From an uncultured Clostridium sp. (GTDB lineage: Bacteria; Bacillota; Clostridia; TANB77; CAG-508), in NCBI GenBank assembly GCA_948471035.1, contig CAOKRC010000012.1:1-42542 (forward strand): a stretch of 42,542 nt of DNA, given 5' to 3'. Position numbers and translations under genes: made by a program. The notes under the pieces are model-generated. The model had not been told where the DNA came from. It did not search any database and was given only the letters and a program-made list of their open reading frames with translations. This document shows positions 23,222 through 33,573 of the stretch, piece after piece (the stretch's first letter is position 1; each line of letters starts with the position of its first letter).

Positions 23222-23812
23222 TTATAAATCCATAAACAAATCTGTTTGTTTTAGTTCTTTTAGGGATGGCCATTTTGCATCTTTTTCAGATGTTAGCAAA
23301 TCTTCCTCTTTCATATCTCCTAAAGGCCAATCAATTGCTATATCTGGGTCATTCCACATAAGACCACCTTCTGCTTCATGATTGTATATATCATCACATT
23401 TATATGTAAATTCTGCTTCATTAGATAATACTAAGAATCCATGTGCAAATCCTCTTGGAATCATGAACATTTTTTTATTTTCATCTGAAAGTATTACACC
23501 TTCCCATTTTCCATATGTGCTACTTCCTGGTCTTAAGTCTACTACTACATCAAACACTTCTCCATTTAGCACTCTTACAAGTTTAGCCTGAGTATTCTCT
23601 TTTTGAAAATGTAACCCTCTTAACACACCTTTTTTAGATTTAGATTGATTATCTTGTACAAAATCATAATTTAATCCAATTTCAGCAAAATCTGGTTTTG
23701 AATATGTTTCCATGAAATATCCTCTTGAGTCTCCAAATACAGTTGGTTCAATTATATATAACCCTTCAATAGAAGTTTCTATTTTTTTAAACTTTCCCAT
23801 TTTATTATTCAT
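23222..23812 (-). CDS. rfbC: dTDP-4-dehydrorhamnose 3,5-epimerase
   Basis: Third enzyme of dTDP-rhamnose synthesis, a cupin. Visible motifs are [36 protein letters not shown] (catalytic His), [20 protein letters not shown] and [16 protein letters not shown]. The length (196) is standard. The start overlaps the end of rfbA by 8 nt; a second ATG four codons in is also possible since AGGAG sits right before the first. Confidence 0.95.
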   Translation of the reverse strand: MNNKMGKFKKIETSIEGLYIIEPTVFGDSRGYFMETYSKPDFAEIGLNYDFVQDNQSKSKKGVLRGLHFQKENTQAKLVRVLNGEVFDVVVDLRPGSSTYGKWEGVILSDENKKMFMIPRGFAHGFLVLSNEAEFTYKCDDIYNHEAEGGLMWNDPDIAIDWPLGDMKEEDLLTSEKDAKWPSLKELKQTDLFMDL

Positions 23813-24695
23813 CTCCTATTTTATCTTCTGCTAATTCTTTTAAGAATTTTCCATATTCAGTTTTCATGAATTTATCAGCAATTTTAGATAATTCTTCTGC
23901 CGTAATCCAACCTTTCTCGAGTGCTATTTCATCTGGGCAACATATTTGCATACCTTGTCTTTTTTCAATTGTTTGTACAAAGCTTGCTGTTTCTAATAAA
24001 GAATCATGTGTACCTGTATCAAACCAAGTCATAGCTCGTCCTAGTTTCTCTACTTTTAGTTTTCCACGTTTCATGTATTCTTCATTTATAGAAGTTATTT
24101 CTAATTCTCCTCTTGCTGATGGCTTTACATTTTTTGCAATTTCTACTACTTCATTTGTATAAAAATATAAACCTGGAACTGCATAATGTGATTTTGGTTT
24201 TTCTGGTTTTTCCTCAATTGAAACTGCATTTCCTTCTTTATCTATTTCAACAACACCATATGCCTTAGGATCTTTTACATAATATCCAAAAACAGTTGCT
24301 TCATCTTCTCTTTCATTTGCATGTTTTAAGATTTTACATAGATTATTTCCATAGAACATATTGTCACCTAAAATCATAGCAACATTATCTTCACCAATAA
24401 ATTCAGCTCCTAAAATAAATGCTTCTGCAAGTCCTGCTGGTTTTTCTTGTACTTTATATTCAAAATGCATTCCCCATTTTGAACCGTCTCCTAGAAGTTC
24501 TTTAAATACAACTATATCTCTTGGCGTAGAAATTATTAATATTTCTCTTATATCTGCCTCCATTAAAACAGATAATGGATAATATATCATTGGTTTATCA
24601 TATACTGGCATAATTTGTTTTGATATTGCAAGAGTTAATGGGTATAACCTTGTAGCACTACCTCCTGCTAAAATAATTCCTTTACGATTTTTCAT
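23805..24695 (-). CDS. rfbA: glucose-1-phosphate thymidylyltransferase
   Basis: First enzyme of dTDP-rhamnose synthesis. I choose the ATG at 24695, which follows AAAGGAAG, over a GTG seven codons upstream that lies within that ribosome binding site. The product (296 residues) begins [19 protein letters not shown] with the nucleotide-binding loop, followed by [31 protein letters not shown] and [13 protein letters not shown], all typical of RmlA. Confidence 0.96.
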   Translation of the reverse strand: MKNRKGIILAGGSATRLYPLTLAISKQIMPVYDKPMIYYPLSVLMEADIREILIISTPRDIVVFKELLGDGSKWGMHFEYKVQEKPAGLAEAFILGAEFIGEDNVAMILGDNMFYGNNLCKILKHANEREDEATVFGYYVKDPKAYGVVEIDKEGNAVSIEEKPEKPKSHYAVPGLYFYTNEVVEIAKNVKPSARGELEITSINEEYMKRGKLKVEKLGRAMTWFDTGTHDSLLETASFVQTIEKRQGMQICCPDEIALEKGWITAEELSKIADKFMKTEYGKFLKELAEDKIGDE

Positions 24696-25354
24696 TGTTA
24701 GTATACTTCCTTTCACTTATAATATTATAACATTTACTTTTATAGCAATAACTTATTACACATTCTTTAATTTTATTAACTATCATCTCTATAAATTTAT
24801 ATATATACTCCAATAACATTGCAATAACTAATGTTAATAAAAGTAAAAAAGTAAACATCAATAATTGGGAATACAATCAACATTTTTATATATTGAAATA
24901 CATACCACCATTCTGCATTATATGAATCTTTTTTACCTATAAAGTTCATTAAAAATTCTTTTAATGAAAAAGTTCTATCAAAAAACACAAAACCAATTGG
25001 TACAAAAATTATAAATACTAGCCAATATTTTTTATAAAAACTAATTAAATGCTTTATAATATTTTTGTAATCCTCATATAAGTTTCTCCACATACTATTA
25101 CTTGCATCTTTACATTTCTTTGTAGAATTATATAAACCATATCCACTTATAAATGCATATATACCAACACACATCTTACTAAACCATGCTAATTTTAATT
25201 CTATATCTAAATTGCTAAATAATAATTTTGTAACATCAACGTAATTTCCACCAATGCGCTCTGGATAAGCAAACAAGTGATGATATAGCATCATTAATAT
25301 TGCAATTCCATATAGTATTTTACTATGATTTTTAGTAAGCTCTTTTCCTTCCAT
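24682..25354 (-). pseudogene. acyltransferase-3 family membrane protein, decayed by internal deletion
   Basis: The first frame (25354 to 24797, 185 residues) looks like the N-terminal half of an OafA-like membrane acyltransferase: NHSKILYGIAILMMLYHHLF (catalytic His region), YAFISGYGLY, WWYVFQYIKMLIVFP. It then ends. A second, overlapping frame continues with a hydrophobic stretch typical of the C-terminal helices (QLLMFTFLLLLTLVIAMLLE) and stops at 24682. Family members usually have about 340 residues, so the central helices appear deleted and the junction is out of frame. It lies between rfbD and rfbA; its loss would remove an O-acetyl decoration. Confidence 0.75.
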
Positions 25355-25380
25355 AATATACCTCTCATACTATATAACAA

Positions 25381-26223
25381 TTATTTTATTTCTAACTTTA
25401 AATATCTTTCTAAAGCCTCTTCATAATTTGGTATCTTTATTTCTTCTTTTAGTATTTTTTCTTTTGAAAGTTGTGAATTCTTAGGTCTCTTAGCTGGTCT
25501 TGGAAACGCTTCACTTGTTACAGGATTTACTTTACAATCTATATTTGCTTTTTCAAATATTTGCTTTGTAAATTCATACCAAGTAGTATAACCTAAATTT
25601 GTTGCATGATAAATTCCATATGGTATGCCTTTTTCGATTGCTTGATGTATAATGCTTGCCAAATCAACTGCATATGTTGGACTTCCATGTTGATCTACTA
25701 CTACATTTAATTCTTTTTTTTCTTTCCCTAATGCTAACATTGTTCTTACAAAATTATTTCCATCACCATATAACCATGCGGTTCTAAAAATATAGTATCT
25801 AAAACAACTTTTAGTTATTGCTTGCTCTCCTTCTAATTTTGTAATTCCATATGCAGTAACTGGACTTTTTTCTTCCTCTTCTTTATATGTTTCTTTTACA
25901 TCTTTGTCTCCACCAAACACATAATCTGTGCTTATGTGAATTAGAGTAATATCCTCTTCATTTGCAATAATTGCTAAGTTCTTTGGTCCTAATGCATTTA
26001 CTTTTCTTGCTATTTCTATTTCTTCTTCCGCTTTATCTACTGCTGTATATGCAGCACAATTAATAATGTACTCTGGTTTTACCTCATTTACAAATTTTCT
26101 TACTGCTTCTATATTGGTAATATCTAAATCTGCAACATCTGTTAGAATTAATTCCTCTTCTTTTAGTTCATTACAAACTGCCCTCGCAAGCATTCCATTT
26201 GCACCTGTAATTAAAATTTTCAT
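25381..26223 (-). CDS. rfbD: dTDP-4-dehydrorhamnose reductase
   Basis: Last enzyme of dTDP-L-rhamnose synthesis. It has the NAD(P)-binding MKILITGANGMLARAV, INCAAYTAVDKAEEE, the STDYVFGG segment, the YGITKLEGE Tyr-Lys pair and YHATNLGYTTWYEF. The length (280) is normal. The start overlaps the VanZ-like gene by 4 nt (ATGA), so the two are translationally coupled. Confidence 0.95.
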   Translation of the reverse strand: MKILITGANGMLARAVCNELKEEELILTDVADLDITNIEAVRKFVNEVKPEYIINCAAYTAVDKAEEEIEIARKVNALGPKNLAIIANEEDITLIHISTDYVFGGDKDVKETYKEEEEKSPVTAYGITKLEGEQAITKSCFRYYIFRTAWLYGDGNNFVRTMLALGKEKKELNVVVDQHGSPTYAVDLASIIHQAIEKGIPYGIYHATNLGYTTWYEFTKQIFEKANIDCKVNPVTSEAFPRPAKRPKNSQLSKEKILKEEIKIPNYEEALERYLKLEIK

Positions 26224-26765
26224 ACGTTATTATCTCCTTCTTTTTCTTTATCTCTTAATCCCTCTCTATATCCGTTTTTATAAATAATGTGATATGTTGA
26301 ATAAAACAATATTCCTACCATTGCTCCTATTGAATCTATTACTACATCAAACATTTGTCCAGTTCTTCCTGCCACAAATGTTTGATGATATTCATCACCC
26401 ATAGCGAAACAAACACAAAGAATAAAAGTAATTAATAGTGTTATCCAATATTTTTTGTGTTCTAATAGAACATCAAATAATATCATTGCAAAAAAGGCTA
26501 ATACATAATATACAAAAGCATGTATTACTTTTCTCATTGGTGCATTAATTAATTGAGATGTTCGTGCTAATTTTTCTGCATTTGGATTAGAATTTGTAAT
26601 TCCATATTCATTTGTTATATCTAAAGTATCTTCTATAAATAACGCTATAATATCTGTACTTTTGCCATTAGAATTTTTTGAATTCATCCCAGATAGTTTA
26701 TATATACAAATCATCCAACCAATTGCTAATGTAAGTAAGAAAATTATTTTAATTACTTTCTTCAT
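26220..26765 (-). CDS. VanZ-like family membrane protein (copy 1)
   Basis: A 181-residue protein with a hydrophobic N-terminal segment (residues 4-24) and three further membrane helices. The VanZ signature FAMGDEYHQTFVAGRTGQMF-DVVIDSIGA is clear, as is RKVIHAFVYYVLAFFAM. VanZ raises teicoplanin resistance in enterococci, and this wider family is common near surface-polymer genes; the biochemical role is unknown. It sits between ugd and rfbD. A second copy heads the locus at 39931. Confidence 0.9.
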   Translation of the reverse strand: MKKVIKIIFLLTLAIGWMICIYKLSGMNSKNSNGKSTDIIALFIEDTLDITNEYGITNSNPNAEKLARTSQLINAPMRKVIHAFVYYVLAFFAMILFDVLLEHKKYWITLLITFILCVCFAMGDEYHQTFVAGRTGQMFDVVIDSIGAMVGILFYSTYHIIYKNGYREGLRDKEKEGDNNV

Positions 26766-26778
26766 AAAATCCCCCTGT

Positions 26779-27948
26779 TTAATCTGTACTAAATAAATCT
26801 CTAGTGTATACTTTTTCTTTTACATCTTCTATTTCTTTTTCTAATCTATTAGCCATTATAATTGAACTTTCAAATTTGAATTTTTCTAAATCATTTATTA
26901 TCTCACAACCGTTGAATTCTTCTTTTTTTAATGTCGGTTCATAAATTATAACATTTTTTCCTTTTTGCTTCAAATTATTTATAATATCTTGAATTGCACT
27001 TGACCTAAAATTATCAGATCCAGTTTTCATCGTTAATCTATATATGCCTACTATTTTAGGATTATTTATTAAAATATCATCTGTAATAAAATCTTTCCTA
27101 GTCTTATTTGATTTTACTATAGCTTCTATTAAATTTTGAGGTATATCTTTATAATTTGCAAGTAGTTGCTTCGTATCCTTTGGTAAGCAATATCCTCCAT
27201 ATCCAAATGAAGGATTATTATAATAGTTTCCTATTCTTGGATCTAAGCATACTCCATCTATAATGTCTTTAGTGTTTAATCTCTTTAATTCTGCATATGT
27301 ATCTAGTTCATTGAAATAGGCAATACGAAGTGCCAAAAAGGTATTGGAAAATAGTTTTATTGCTTCTGCTTCTGTAGAATCTGTAAATTTAACTACAACC
27401 TCCTCTTTTAACGCTCCTTCTCTTAATAAGTCTGCAAATTTTTTTGCTCTTGCACTTTTTTCACCAACTATTATTCTTGAAGGATATAGATTATCATATA
27501 AAGCCTTACCTTCTCTTAAAAACTCTGGCGAAAAAAATATATTATCTATATTATATTTTTTTTTCATACTTTCTACAAATCCTACTGGTATAGTTGATTT
27601 AATTACCATTGTAGTTTTAGGATTATTTATTTCTTTTACTTTTTTAATTATATCTTCAACTAAAGATGTATCAAAATAATTAGTTACTTCATCGTAATTT
27701 GTTGGTGTGCTAATTATAACAAAATCTGCATCATTAAAAGCTTCTTTATAATCTAATGTTGCTTTTAAATTTAGTCTTTTGTTTTTTAAATAGTCTTCTA
27801 TATATTCATCTCTAATTGGTGACATTTTATTATTTATCATTTCAACTTTTTCTGGTATTACATCTAACGCAACTACTTCATTTTTTTTACTTAGTAATAC
27901 AGCCATACTTAAACCTACATATCCTGTTCCTGCTACTGCTATTTTCAT
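26779..27948 (-). CDS. ugd: UDP-glucose 6-dehydrogenase
   Basis: Oxidises UDP-glucose to UDP-glucuronate. The NAD-binding start is [19 protein letters not shown], followed by [24 protein letters not shown] and [20 protein letters not shown]. The catalytic cysteine lies in [15 protein letters not shown]. The 389-residue length agrees with Ugd. GDP-mannose dehydrogenase is a relative but fits less well. It is the first gene after a perfect consensus promoter and leads the rhamnose block. Confidence 0.92.
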   Translation of the reverse strand: MKIAVAGTGYVGLSMAVLLSKKNEVVALDVIPEKVEMINNKMSPIRDEYIEDYLKNKRLNLKATLDYKEAFNDADFVIISTPTNYDEVTNYFDTSLVEDIIKKVKEINNPKTTMVIKSTIPVGFVESMKKKYNIDNIFFSPEFLREGKALYDNLYPSRIIVGEKSARAKKFADLLREGALKEEVVVKFTDSTEAEAIKLFSNTFLALRIAYFNELDTYAELKRLNTKDIIDGVCLDPRIGNYYNNPSFGYGGYCLPKDTKQLLANYKDIPQNLIEAIVKSNKTRKDFITDDILINNPKIVGIYRLTMKTGSDNFRSSAIQDIINNLKQKGKNVIIYEPTLKKEEFNGCEIINDLEKFKFESSIIMANRLEKEIEDVKEKVYTRDLFSTD

Positions 27949-28102
27949 AATAACTTTTCTCCTTTATTTTTCTTCTAGTTTTCTCTCTATAAAAATATCT
28001 TGCATATATCTAAAGACAAAACTTTAAAATATTATCAATATATATGCATTATTATATAACTGAATATATCATTCTTTTCAATAATCAATTATTTTCATTC
28101 AT

Positions 28103-28131
28103 ATTATACAAATGAATTGTAGTCTTGTCAA
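28103..28131 (-). promoter_or_regulatory. perfect consensus sigma-A promoter of ugd block
   Basis: Minus strand: TTGACA (28126-28131), 17-nt spacer, TATAAT (28103-28108); both hexamers and the spacing are ideal. Such a strong promoter would be expected to need a repressor or leader control. Confidence 0.88.
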
Positions 28132-28139
28132 ACACACCG

Positions 28140-28155
28140 ATACTTAATTAAGTAT
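28140..28155. promoter_or_regulatory. 16-bp palindrome next to ugd promoter (possible operator)
   Basis: ATACTTAATTAAGTAT is fully self-complementary and lies 8 bp upstream of the -35. No regulator gene is adjacent, so the binding protein is unknown. AT-rich palindromes arise by chance fairly easily here. Confidence 0.45.
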
Positions 28156-28246
28156 TTCTTTTAGAATTAGTTTCATTTACTATTTATCCCAATCTTAATA
28201 TCTTAAGATTATTTGTCAATACTTTCTTTTCTATTTAATTTTATCA

Positions 28247-29686
28247 TCATGTCTTTTTTATTTCAGAAATAATATCTCTTATCCAATAATTATTAAAAAT
28301 TATTTGTAAAATACCATATATCAGTATACTGCCTATAACACTAACAACTAAAACTAGCAAATTGTTTATTATAAATAGTCTACAACTTACAATAAATATT
28401 GCTATTAAAATACCTCCTAGTATAATACTTGCCCAAAATTTTTTTGGAATACTAATAGAAAAAATATCATTGTTAATATATTTACAACATATTAGTAATC
28501 CAATTAATTGTGATAATGCTGTTGTTGTTGCTGCTGCATTTAGTCCATATATATGAATAAAAATAATATTTAATAATAAATTTGCCAAAGCACTTATTGA
28601 ACAAGCTTTTAAACATTCTTTATCTTTTCCATTTGGAAGTAAAATCATATTCATTACAACTCCCCAAACTAATGAAAATAGTAGTGCTATAGAAAGAATT
28701 TGTAAAGAAATTGTCGCCCCAATATATTCACTACCTGCAATAAGTTCAATAATATTTCGCGATAAAATAAAAATTCCTATAACAATAGGTATACCAATTG
28801 TTGCTGTGAAACCTATAGCATATTTTAATATATTACTTACCTCATCATATTTTTTCTCTACAAAAGCAGATGATAATTTTGGTATAACAACCAAACTAAT
28901 AGATGACATCAATGTACTGGCAACATTGTAAATTTTTACAGATGTACTATATAATCCAACTTCATAATCTCCCTTTATTAGTCCTAAAATAGTAGTATCT
29001 GAATTTACAAATATTTGTTGAGCCAAAATCATGGCAAATAGTGTAAAAATAGGAGGAAAATGTTTTTTAAAATTCATTTTAAAATATAATTTTGTTTTAC
29101 AGTATTTTTGTCGATATATAATATTCACAATATTTCCACCACTTGAAGAAATAATCGTTATAATAACATATTTTATATAATCATTTGGATTTTTAACAAA
29201 TATAAACATTAACATTAAAGACAAAATCTGAAACGAAACATTTCTTAATGTTATATATTTAAAATCTTCCATTGATATATTTATCCAATCTGCTCCAAAA
29301 GTAGTAAATAAAATTGCTGAACTTTGAATAATAATTAATATTCTGTAATTTTGTAATTTTGTTAAAAATAATAAAATTACAAATAATATAGCATAAGATA
29401 CCAACATTGTACATACATTAATAGATAAAATTTCCCCTGCAGTTCGTTCCAATTTATTTTTATCATTTTTTACACGTGAACACTCTCTAATTGCATATGT
29501 AGATATACCTAATGATGCTATCAATGAGAAATAGCTTACAACTGATGCACTAAAGTTTATTTTTCCTATGTTTTCAGTTAATAGCACCCTTGAAATATAT
29601 GGAAATGTAATTAGCGGAAATACTATTGAAGAACATGATTTTATTATACTATATATTGTATTTTTCTTTATTTTATCTTTATTCAT
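28247..29686 (-). CDS. polysaccharide flippase (Wzx/MATE-like)
   Basis: Moves lipid-linked repeat units across the membrane. A 479-residue, highly hydrophobic protein with about 12-14 predicted helices. The start KKNTIYSIIKSCSSIVFPLI-TFPYISRVL and the segment INFSASVVSYFSLIASLGIS-TYAIRECSR are typical of the Polysacc_synt/MATE superfamily in capsule loci. It starts 2 nt after the glycosyltransferase at 29689 and is the last gene of the first block. Confidence 0.92.
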   Translation of the reverse strand: MNKDKIKKNTIYSIIKSCSSIVFPLITFPYISRVLLTENIGKINFSASVVSYFSLIASLGISTYAIRECSRVKNDKNKLERTAGEILSINVCTMLVSYAILFVILLFLTKLQNYRILIIIQSSAILFTTFGADWINISMEDFKYITLRNVSFQILSLMLMFIFVKNPNDYIKYVIITIISSSGGNIVNIIYRQKYCKTKLYFKMNFKKHFPPIFTLFAMILAQQIFVNSDTTILGLIKGDYEVGLYSTSVKIYNVASTLMSSISLVVIPKLSSAFVEKKYDEVSNILKYAIGFTATIGIPIVIGIFILSRNIIELIAGSEYIGATISLQILSIALLFSLVWGVVMNMILLPNGKDKECLKACSISALANLLLNIIFIHIYGLNAAATTTALSQLIGLLICCKYINNDIFSISIPKKFWASIILGGILIAIFIVSCRLFIINNLLVLVVSVIGSILIYGILQIIFNNYWIRDIISEIKKT

Positions 29687-29688
29687 TT

Positions 29689-30609
29689 TTATACTTTATC
29701 ACCTATTCTTAGTTTTGCTTTTATTTTACTAACAAGTATCAAAAATGCTTGTTTTTTTATTTCTCTATAATCATAATATTTGGAAAGCGATATTTTATAG
29801 CTAGAAATGTCATATGAACATTTTTTTCTTAAAATAACATATAATAAGTAAAGATTAGCAATGAACAACTCATTTTCTCTAATTACTTTTTGTTTTGTAA
29901 TGTTGTCAATTAATTTTTTCTCGAATAAATTATTGATTATTTCTACATACTCTATTCCAAAAGCGTAAAATACATCATATGTTCCCTTTTTTATATCTGT
30001 ATCCTTAATTTCAGTAAACATTTTTTCATTATTTATTAAATATTTTCTATCTTTACAATAATAAAGGCAAAAATTCATATGTGGAAATAAAGTACATTTA
30101 TTTTCTAATGAATCTATAATATTATTTAGATCTTCTTTCCAACATGATATTCCTCCAGACCATGATGAATAATTTTTTAATTCATATACATAAGAATCAA
30201 ATTCACTGTAAAATTCTTGTTTTTTCTCTATTTCACAAGCGGAGTTTAAAAAAAATGTAATAGGTTTTTTATGTTGATTAATTTTTATAAAATCTATTAA
30301 ATTCTGTAATGCTTTGTTATCTAATTTGGTTCTATGATTAATAAATTTAATAAACTTTCCTTTAGCAAGTTTAAAAGCATCTATTTGATTCATAAATAAC
30401 ACGGAATTAGTTTTGTTGTATACTAAATTATTATGAATTAAGCATAATTCATTCATAGCTTTTTCAAACTCTTTACAATTTCCATTGTCTGTAACAATAA
30501 CTTCATATAATGATTTATCTATATTTTGCTTAAAAATACTATCTAATACAGGCATTACCCATTCTACTATACCATTAGTTGGTATTGCTAAACTTAGTAA
30601 AGTTTCCAT
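29689..30609 (-). CDS. glycosyltransferase, family 2-like
   Basis: A 306-residue protein beginning ETLLSLAIPTNGIVEWVMPV with the GT-A start, then YEVIVTDNGNCKEFEKAM containing a D-N in place of the common DDGS, and KGKFIKFINHRTKLDN at the position of the usual DxD region. The middle and C-terminal parts are divergent. It would add one sugar to the repeat unit on the cytoplasmic face; donor and linkage are unknown. Confidence 0.78.
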   Translation of the reverse strand: METLLSLAIPTNGIVEWVMPVLDSIFKQNIDKSLYEVIVTDNGNCKEFEKAMNELCLIHNNLVYNKTNSVLFMNQIDAFKLAKGKFIKFINHRTKLDNKALQNLIDFIKINQHKKPITFFLNSACEIEKKQEFYSEFDSYVYELKNYSSWSGGISCWKEDLNNIIDSLENKCTLFPHMNFCLYYCKDRKYLINNEKMFTEIKDTDIKKGTYDVFYAFGIEYVEIINNLFEKKLIDNITKQKVIRENELFIANLYLLYVILRKKCSYDISSYKISLSKYYDYREIKKQAFLILVSKIKAKLRIGDKV

Positions 30610-30630
30610 TTTATTTTATACTATCTCCTA

Positions 30631-31260
30631 TTAATCTATCTTTTTATTTATTGACTTTAGAATTTCATCAACATTTGTCTCATTAATTGGCATGTATAAT
30701 TCATTTTCAATCTCATTAATATTCATATAAGTTATTTTGTTAAAATCTATTTTTAATAACTTTTCAATTATTTCATTGCTAAACCTATATTTTATTATTT
30801 TTGCAGGTATTCCAGCTACTACTGCATATGGTGGAACATCTTTTGTTACAACAGCTCCAGTTGCTATAACTGCCCCTTGTCCAATTTTTACACCAGATAA
30901 TACTGTAACTTTTTGTCCAAACCATACATCATCTCCAACTACAATATTTCCCTTAGAATAAGCTTCATACTTACTTTTATGAATCATTTTAACACGAAAA
31001 GGATATGTAGAAATAATATCTGTATGGTGTTCTTCTCCAAGAAGAAAAATCGTTTCTTTTCCTATTGAGCAAAATGAACCTATTGACAAATCGACAGACA
31101 AATCATCACTATATACTTCAATTGGGCCATATGTATACTTTCCAACCAAAACTTTATCTATATTAAATTCGTTAACAGCATATGTATAGTTATGGTTATT
31201 ATATTTCTTCCATTTTTTTCTAAATTTAAATAAATTAAAGTATCTTTTTAGCTTATTCAT
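30631..31260 (-). CDS. hexapeptide-repeat acyltransferase (CatB-like)
   Basis: A 209-residue left-handed beta-helix protein. Repeats include [22 protein letters not shown], shortened here to the key part SIGSFCSIG, then [38 protein letters not shown] and [15 protein letters not shown], the classical xenobiotic/streptogramin acetyltransferase ending. In a capsule locus it most likely O- or N-acetylates a sugar of the repeat unit. Confidence 0.88.
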   Translation of the reverse strand: MNKLKRYFNLFKFRKKWKKYNNHNYTYAVNEFNIDKVLVGKYTYGPIEVYSDDLSVDLSIGSFCSIGKETIFLLGEEHHTDIISTYPFRVKMIHKSKYEAYSKGNIVVGDDVWFGQKVTVLSGVKIGQGAVIATGAVVTKDVPPYAVVAGIPAKIIKYRFSNEIIEKLLKIDFNKITYMNINEIENELYMPINETNVDEILKSINKKID

Positions 31261-31318
31261 TATTTCTCCTTATAATAATTATATAATGTCAAAAAAACAA
31301 AATCATATCAAATTTAGT

Positions 31319-32263
31319 CTATTTTATAATATTATTAAACCAAATGTCAACAGTTATAGTATCTACTGTTTCATTGTTTATGTACTCATTTTGAATAAAT
31401 TTATTGGGAATATTATAATTACTATCCATAATAAGAATGTTTGGTCCAAATATAGGATATCTAATAATATTTTTATTTGTTGTAATGATTTTAGTTTTAG
31501 TCGCAAGTGCATCAAAAAACCTAGTAGTTGGTCCTTTTTGTTTGTATCTACCACAATCTAAAATAGCTATAGATTGTGCTAATATTTTTTGATATTCGCT
31601 ATATTGTAATGGTTGTTCATAACAAAAGAATTCAAAATTTTTATTTTTATCATAAAAATATATATAAACTTTATACTTGTCCTTATATTTGTCATAAATT
31701 GATTTTGCCATTTCAATTCTTTCTTTAGTCGCAGTTGCAATAATCGCAATATCATACTTCTTTTTACAATTATTTGTATTAATTTCTTTTGTAAAAACAG
31801 GTTGATATGTACCATTTATTTTTTTGCAATCATCAATATTATAAGATGAAACTTTATCAAAATATTTAATATGACTTTTTTTAAATAATAAATAAAGGTC
31901 ATCCCAAATATACAGATATTTTTTAGCATTTGGATTGTTTAAAATAATTTTTTTATAAGTACTATCTGATATTCCATCACCATTTATAACTAAAACAATA
32001 TCATAATTTTTAATTTCTTTAATTTCTTCCCAAAATTCAATATTTGATGATGATAATAAATGCTCTCTAATGACGTTTCTAATAAATGTAAAATATTTCA
32101 AAAAAGCTCTAAATAAAATTGGAATTTTTTTATATTTATCTCTAGTAGGTTTTAAATACTTTTCAGTATCTATATATTTTACCATATATAAATCTTTAAA
32201 ATAATCTAACAAAATTTCATCATAATTCATAAATTTAGGACATAATAGCAACATCTTTTTCAT
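31319..32263 (-). CDS. glycosyltransferase, CgeB-like
   Basis: Several in-frame ATGs cluster at the start; the one at 32263 has AGGA about 8 nt upstream and is preferred, though 32281 is possible. The product (about 314 residues) begins MKKMLLLCPKFMNYDEILLD. It has VLVINGDGISDSTYK in the first Rossmann half and, in the second, DIAIIATATKERIEM and a C-terminal segment GPTTRFFDALATKTKIITTN, which matches GT1/CgeB-like family ends. The start overlaps the polymerase gene. Confidence 0.75.
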   Translation of the reverse strand: MKKMLLLCPKFMNYDEILLDYFKDLYMVKYIDTEKYLKPTRDKYKKIPILFRAFLKYFTFIRNVIREHLLSSSNIEFWEEIKEIKNYDIVLVINGDGISDSTYKKIILNNPNAKKYLYIWDDLYLLFKKSHIKYFDKVSSYNIDDCKKINGTYQPVFTKEINTNNCKKKYDIAIIATATKERIEMAKSIYDKYKDKYKVYIYFYDKNKNFEFFCYEQPLQYSEYQKILAQSIAILDCGRYKQKGPTTRFFDALATKTKIITTNKNIIRYPIFGPNILIMDSNYNIPNKFIQNEYINNETVDTITVDIWFNNIIK

Positions 32264-33569
32264 TTTCATTTTCCTTTTCATACTGTAATTTAATATCTTT
32301 ATATTTAGATGATGTTTTTATATAATAAAAACTAGCTAAATAAAACAATAATATCCTAAATGATGGAATAGAAGAAACTAAATATGCTATCCAATATGCC
32401 AATGATAAGAACAACACTTCTTTAGTTTTATATTTTTTTGGAACAACTATTAGAGTATAGCACATAAAAATGATATTAACAAATATTCCAAAATATCCAT
32501 GCATTGAAAGTTGTTCAAAAATTAATCCTTCATATCCTAATGCTGCATCTGTATATTCAGTCCTAACAATCCCTTCCCTAAAAGTTTCACCCAACCCAAA
32601 CATAGGAGATGTAGCAATTATATTTTTTATTGCTACAAATTGTTCGAATCTCATGCTAAAACTACTTCCACCAATCTCTGTTGACTTTTCACTTGTTATC
32701 AAATTAGTAATTAATGTAGAATTTGATTTAATTACTATAAACATTATTGGTAACATAATAATCATTAATATAAGAATCCTAATAAGTGTTTTTCTTTTAA
32801 TTTTTCTAAAATTTATCAATAATATAATTCCTAAAATAATAGTATAAAGAATGCTAGTTCTCATTTTTGTTAAAACAACACATGGAAGACATAATACCGC
32901 AGTTACAAGACCAATTTTAGATTTTAACACTATTGGATTTTCTTTCATCCATAACGAAAAATAAAAAATTGAATATAGTCCAAATGTCATTCCTGCTCCT
33001 ATTGGGTGCTCAAAAAGAGAGGTTAATCTATATCCTCTTAAACCTGCCATATTATATACATAAATTGAATTTTTAGATAAATTAACTTTATAATCTAAAA
33101 TTAAGTTACTCTTGGTAAAATATTCTATAAGTCCATATATGCATGCAATAAACATTGTTATTGTTATTCCCTTAAATAAAAATTTAAAATCTTCTTCATC
33201 TTCTATTGTCTTCCATAAAATCCATATATAAATGTATATACTGAATATTCTCACTACTATTCTCCCAAACTCAGTTACAAAGCCTGTTGTCGCATTAAAA
33301 CACGAACAAATATATGAAATAGAGATTAGTAAGAAAGGTATTTTTAATGGGAATTTTTCATTACATTTTTTATATTTTTTCTTATTACACATATATAGAA
33401 CAAAAAACCAAAATGGAATTATTAAATTGGCACCAAAATTAACATTAAATATTCCAAAAAGATGAGTTGGATACCAAAATATTTGATATATAGTAAATAT
33501 CATAATAGCTTTTTTAAAATTAAAAAGTGCATATAAAGCAATCCCTATAGAAATTATTGTAAATATCAT
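32235..33569 (-). CDS. O-antigen polymerase/ligase-like protein (Wzy)
   Basis: A 444-residue membrane protein with about 11 helices. The motif GYRLTSLFEHPIGAGMTFGL and the large loop after ILTKMRTSILYTIILGIILL with SPMFGLGETFREG are typical of the Wzy_C/O-antigen ligase family. It would polymerise repeat units outside the membrane. In a locus with Wzx, Wzz and LCP proteins, polymerase is more likely than ligase. Confidence 0.88.
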   Translation of the reverse strand: MIFTIISIGIALYALFNFKKAIMIFTIYQIFWYPTHLFGIFNVNFGANLIIPFWFFVLYMCNKKKYKKCNEKFPLKIPFLLISISYICSCFNATTGFVTEFGRIVVRIFSIYIYIWILWKTIEDEEDFKFLFKGITITMFIACIYGLIEYFTKSNLILDYKVNLSKNSIYVYNMAGLRGYRLTSLFEHPIGAGMTFGLYSIFYFSLWMKENPIVLKSKIGLVTAVLCLPCVVLTKMRTSILYTIILGIILLINFRKIKRKTLIRILILMIIMLPIMFIVIKSNSTLITNLITSEKSTEIGGSSFSMRFEQFVAIKNIIATSPMFGLGETFREGIVRTEYTDAALGYEGLIFEQLSMHGYFGIFVNIIFMCYTLIVVPKKYKTKEVLFLSLAYWIAYLVSSIPSFRILLFYLASFYYIKTSSKYKDIKLQYEKENENEKDVAIMS

Positions 33570-33573
33570 GCTA

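Larger units (their letters stand above)
27949..28246. other. Regulatory intergenic region between wzx and ugd
   Basis: About 300 bases without a gene. It contains the ugd promoter, a 16-bp palindrome just upstream (28140-28155) and an 8-bp hairpin (28191-28198 with 28203-28210). A leader of about 145 nt precedes ugd. I see no clear terminator for the wzx transcript. Confidence 0.7.

Noticed and set aside
24797..25354. CGG-type recoding to rescue the acyltransferase
   Set aside because: No CGG is present at the frame change, and the middle of the protein is missing, so deletion is the better explanation.
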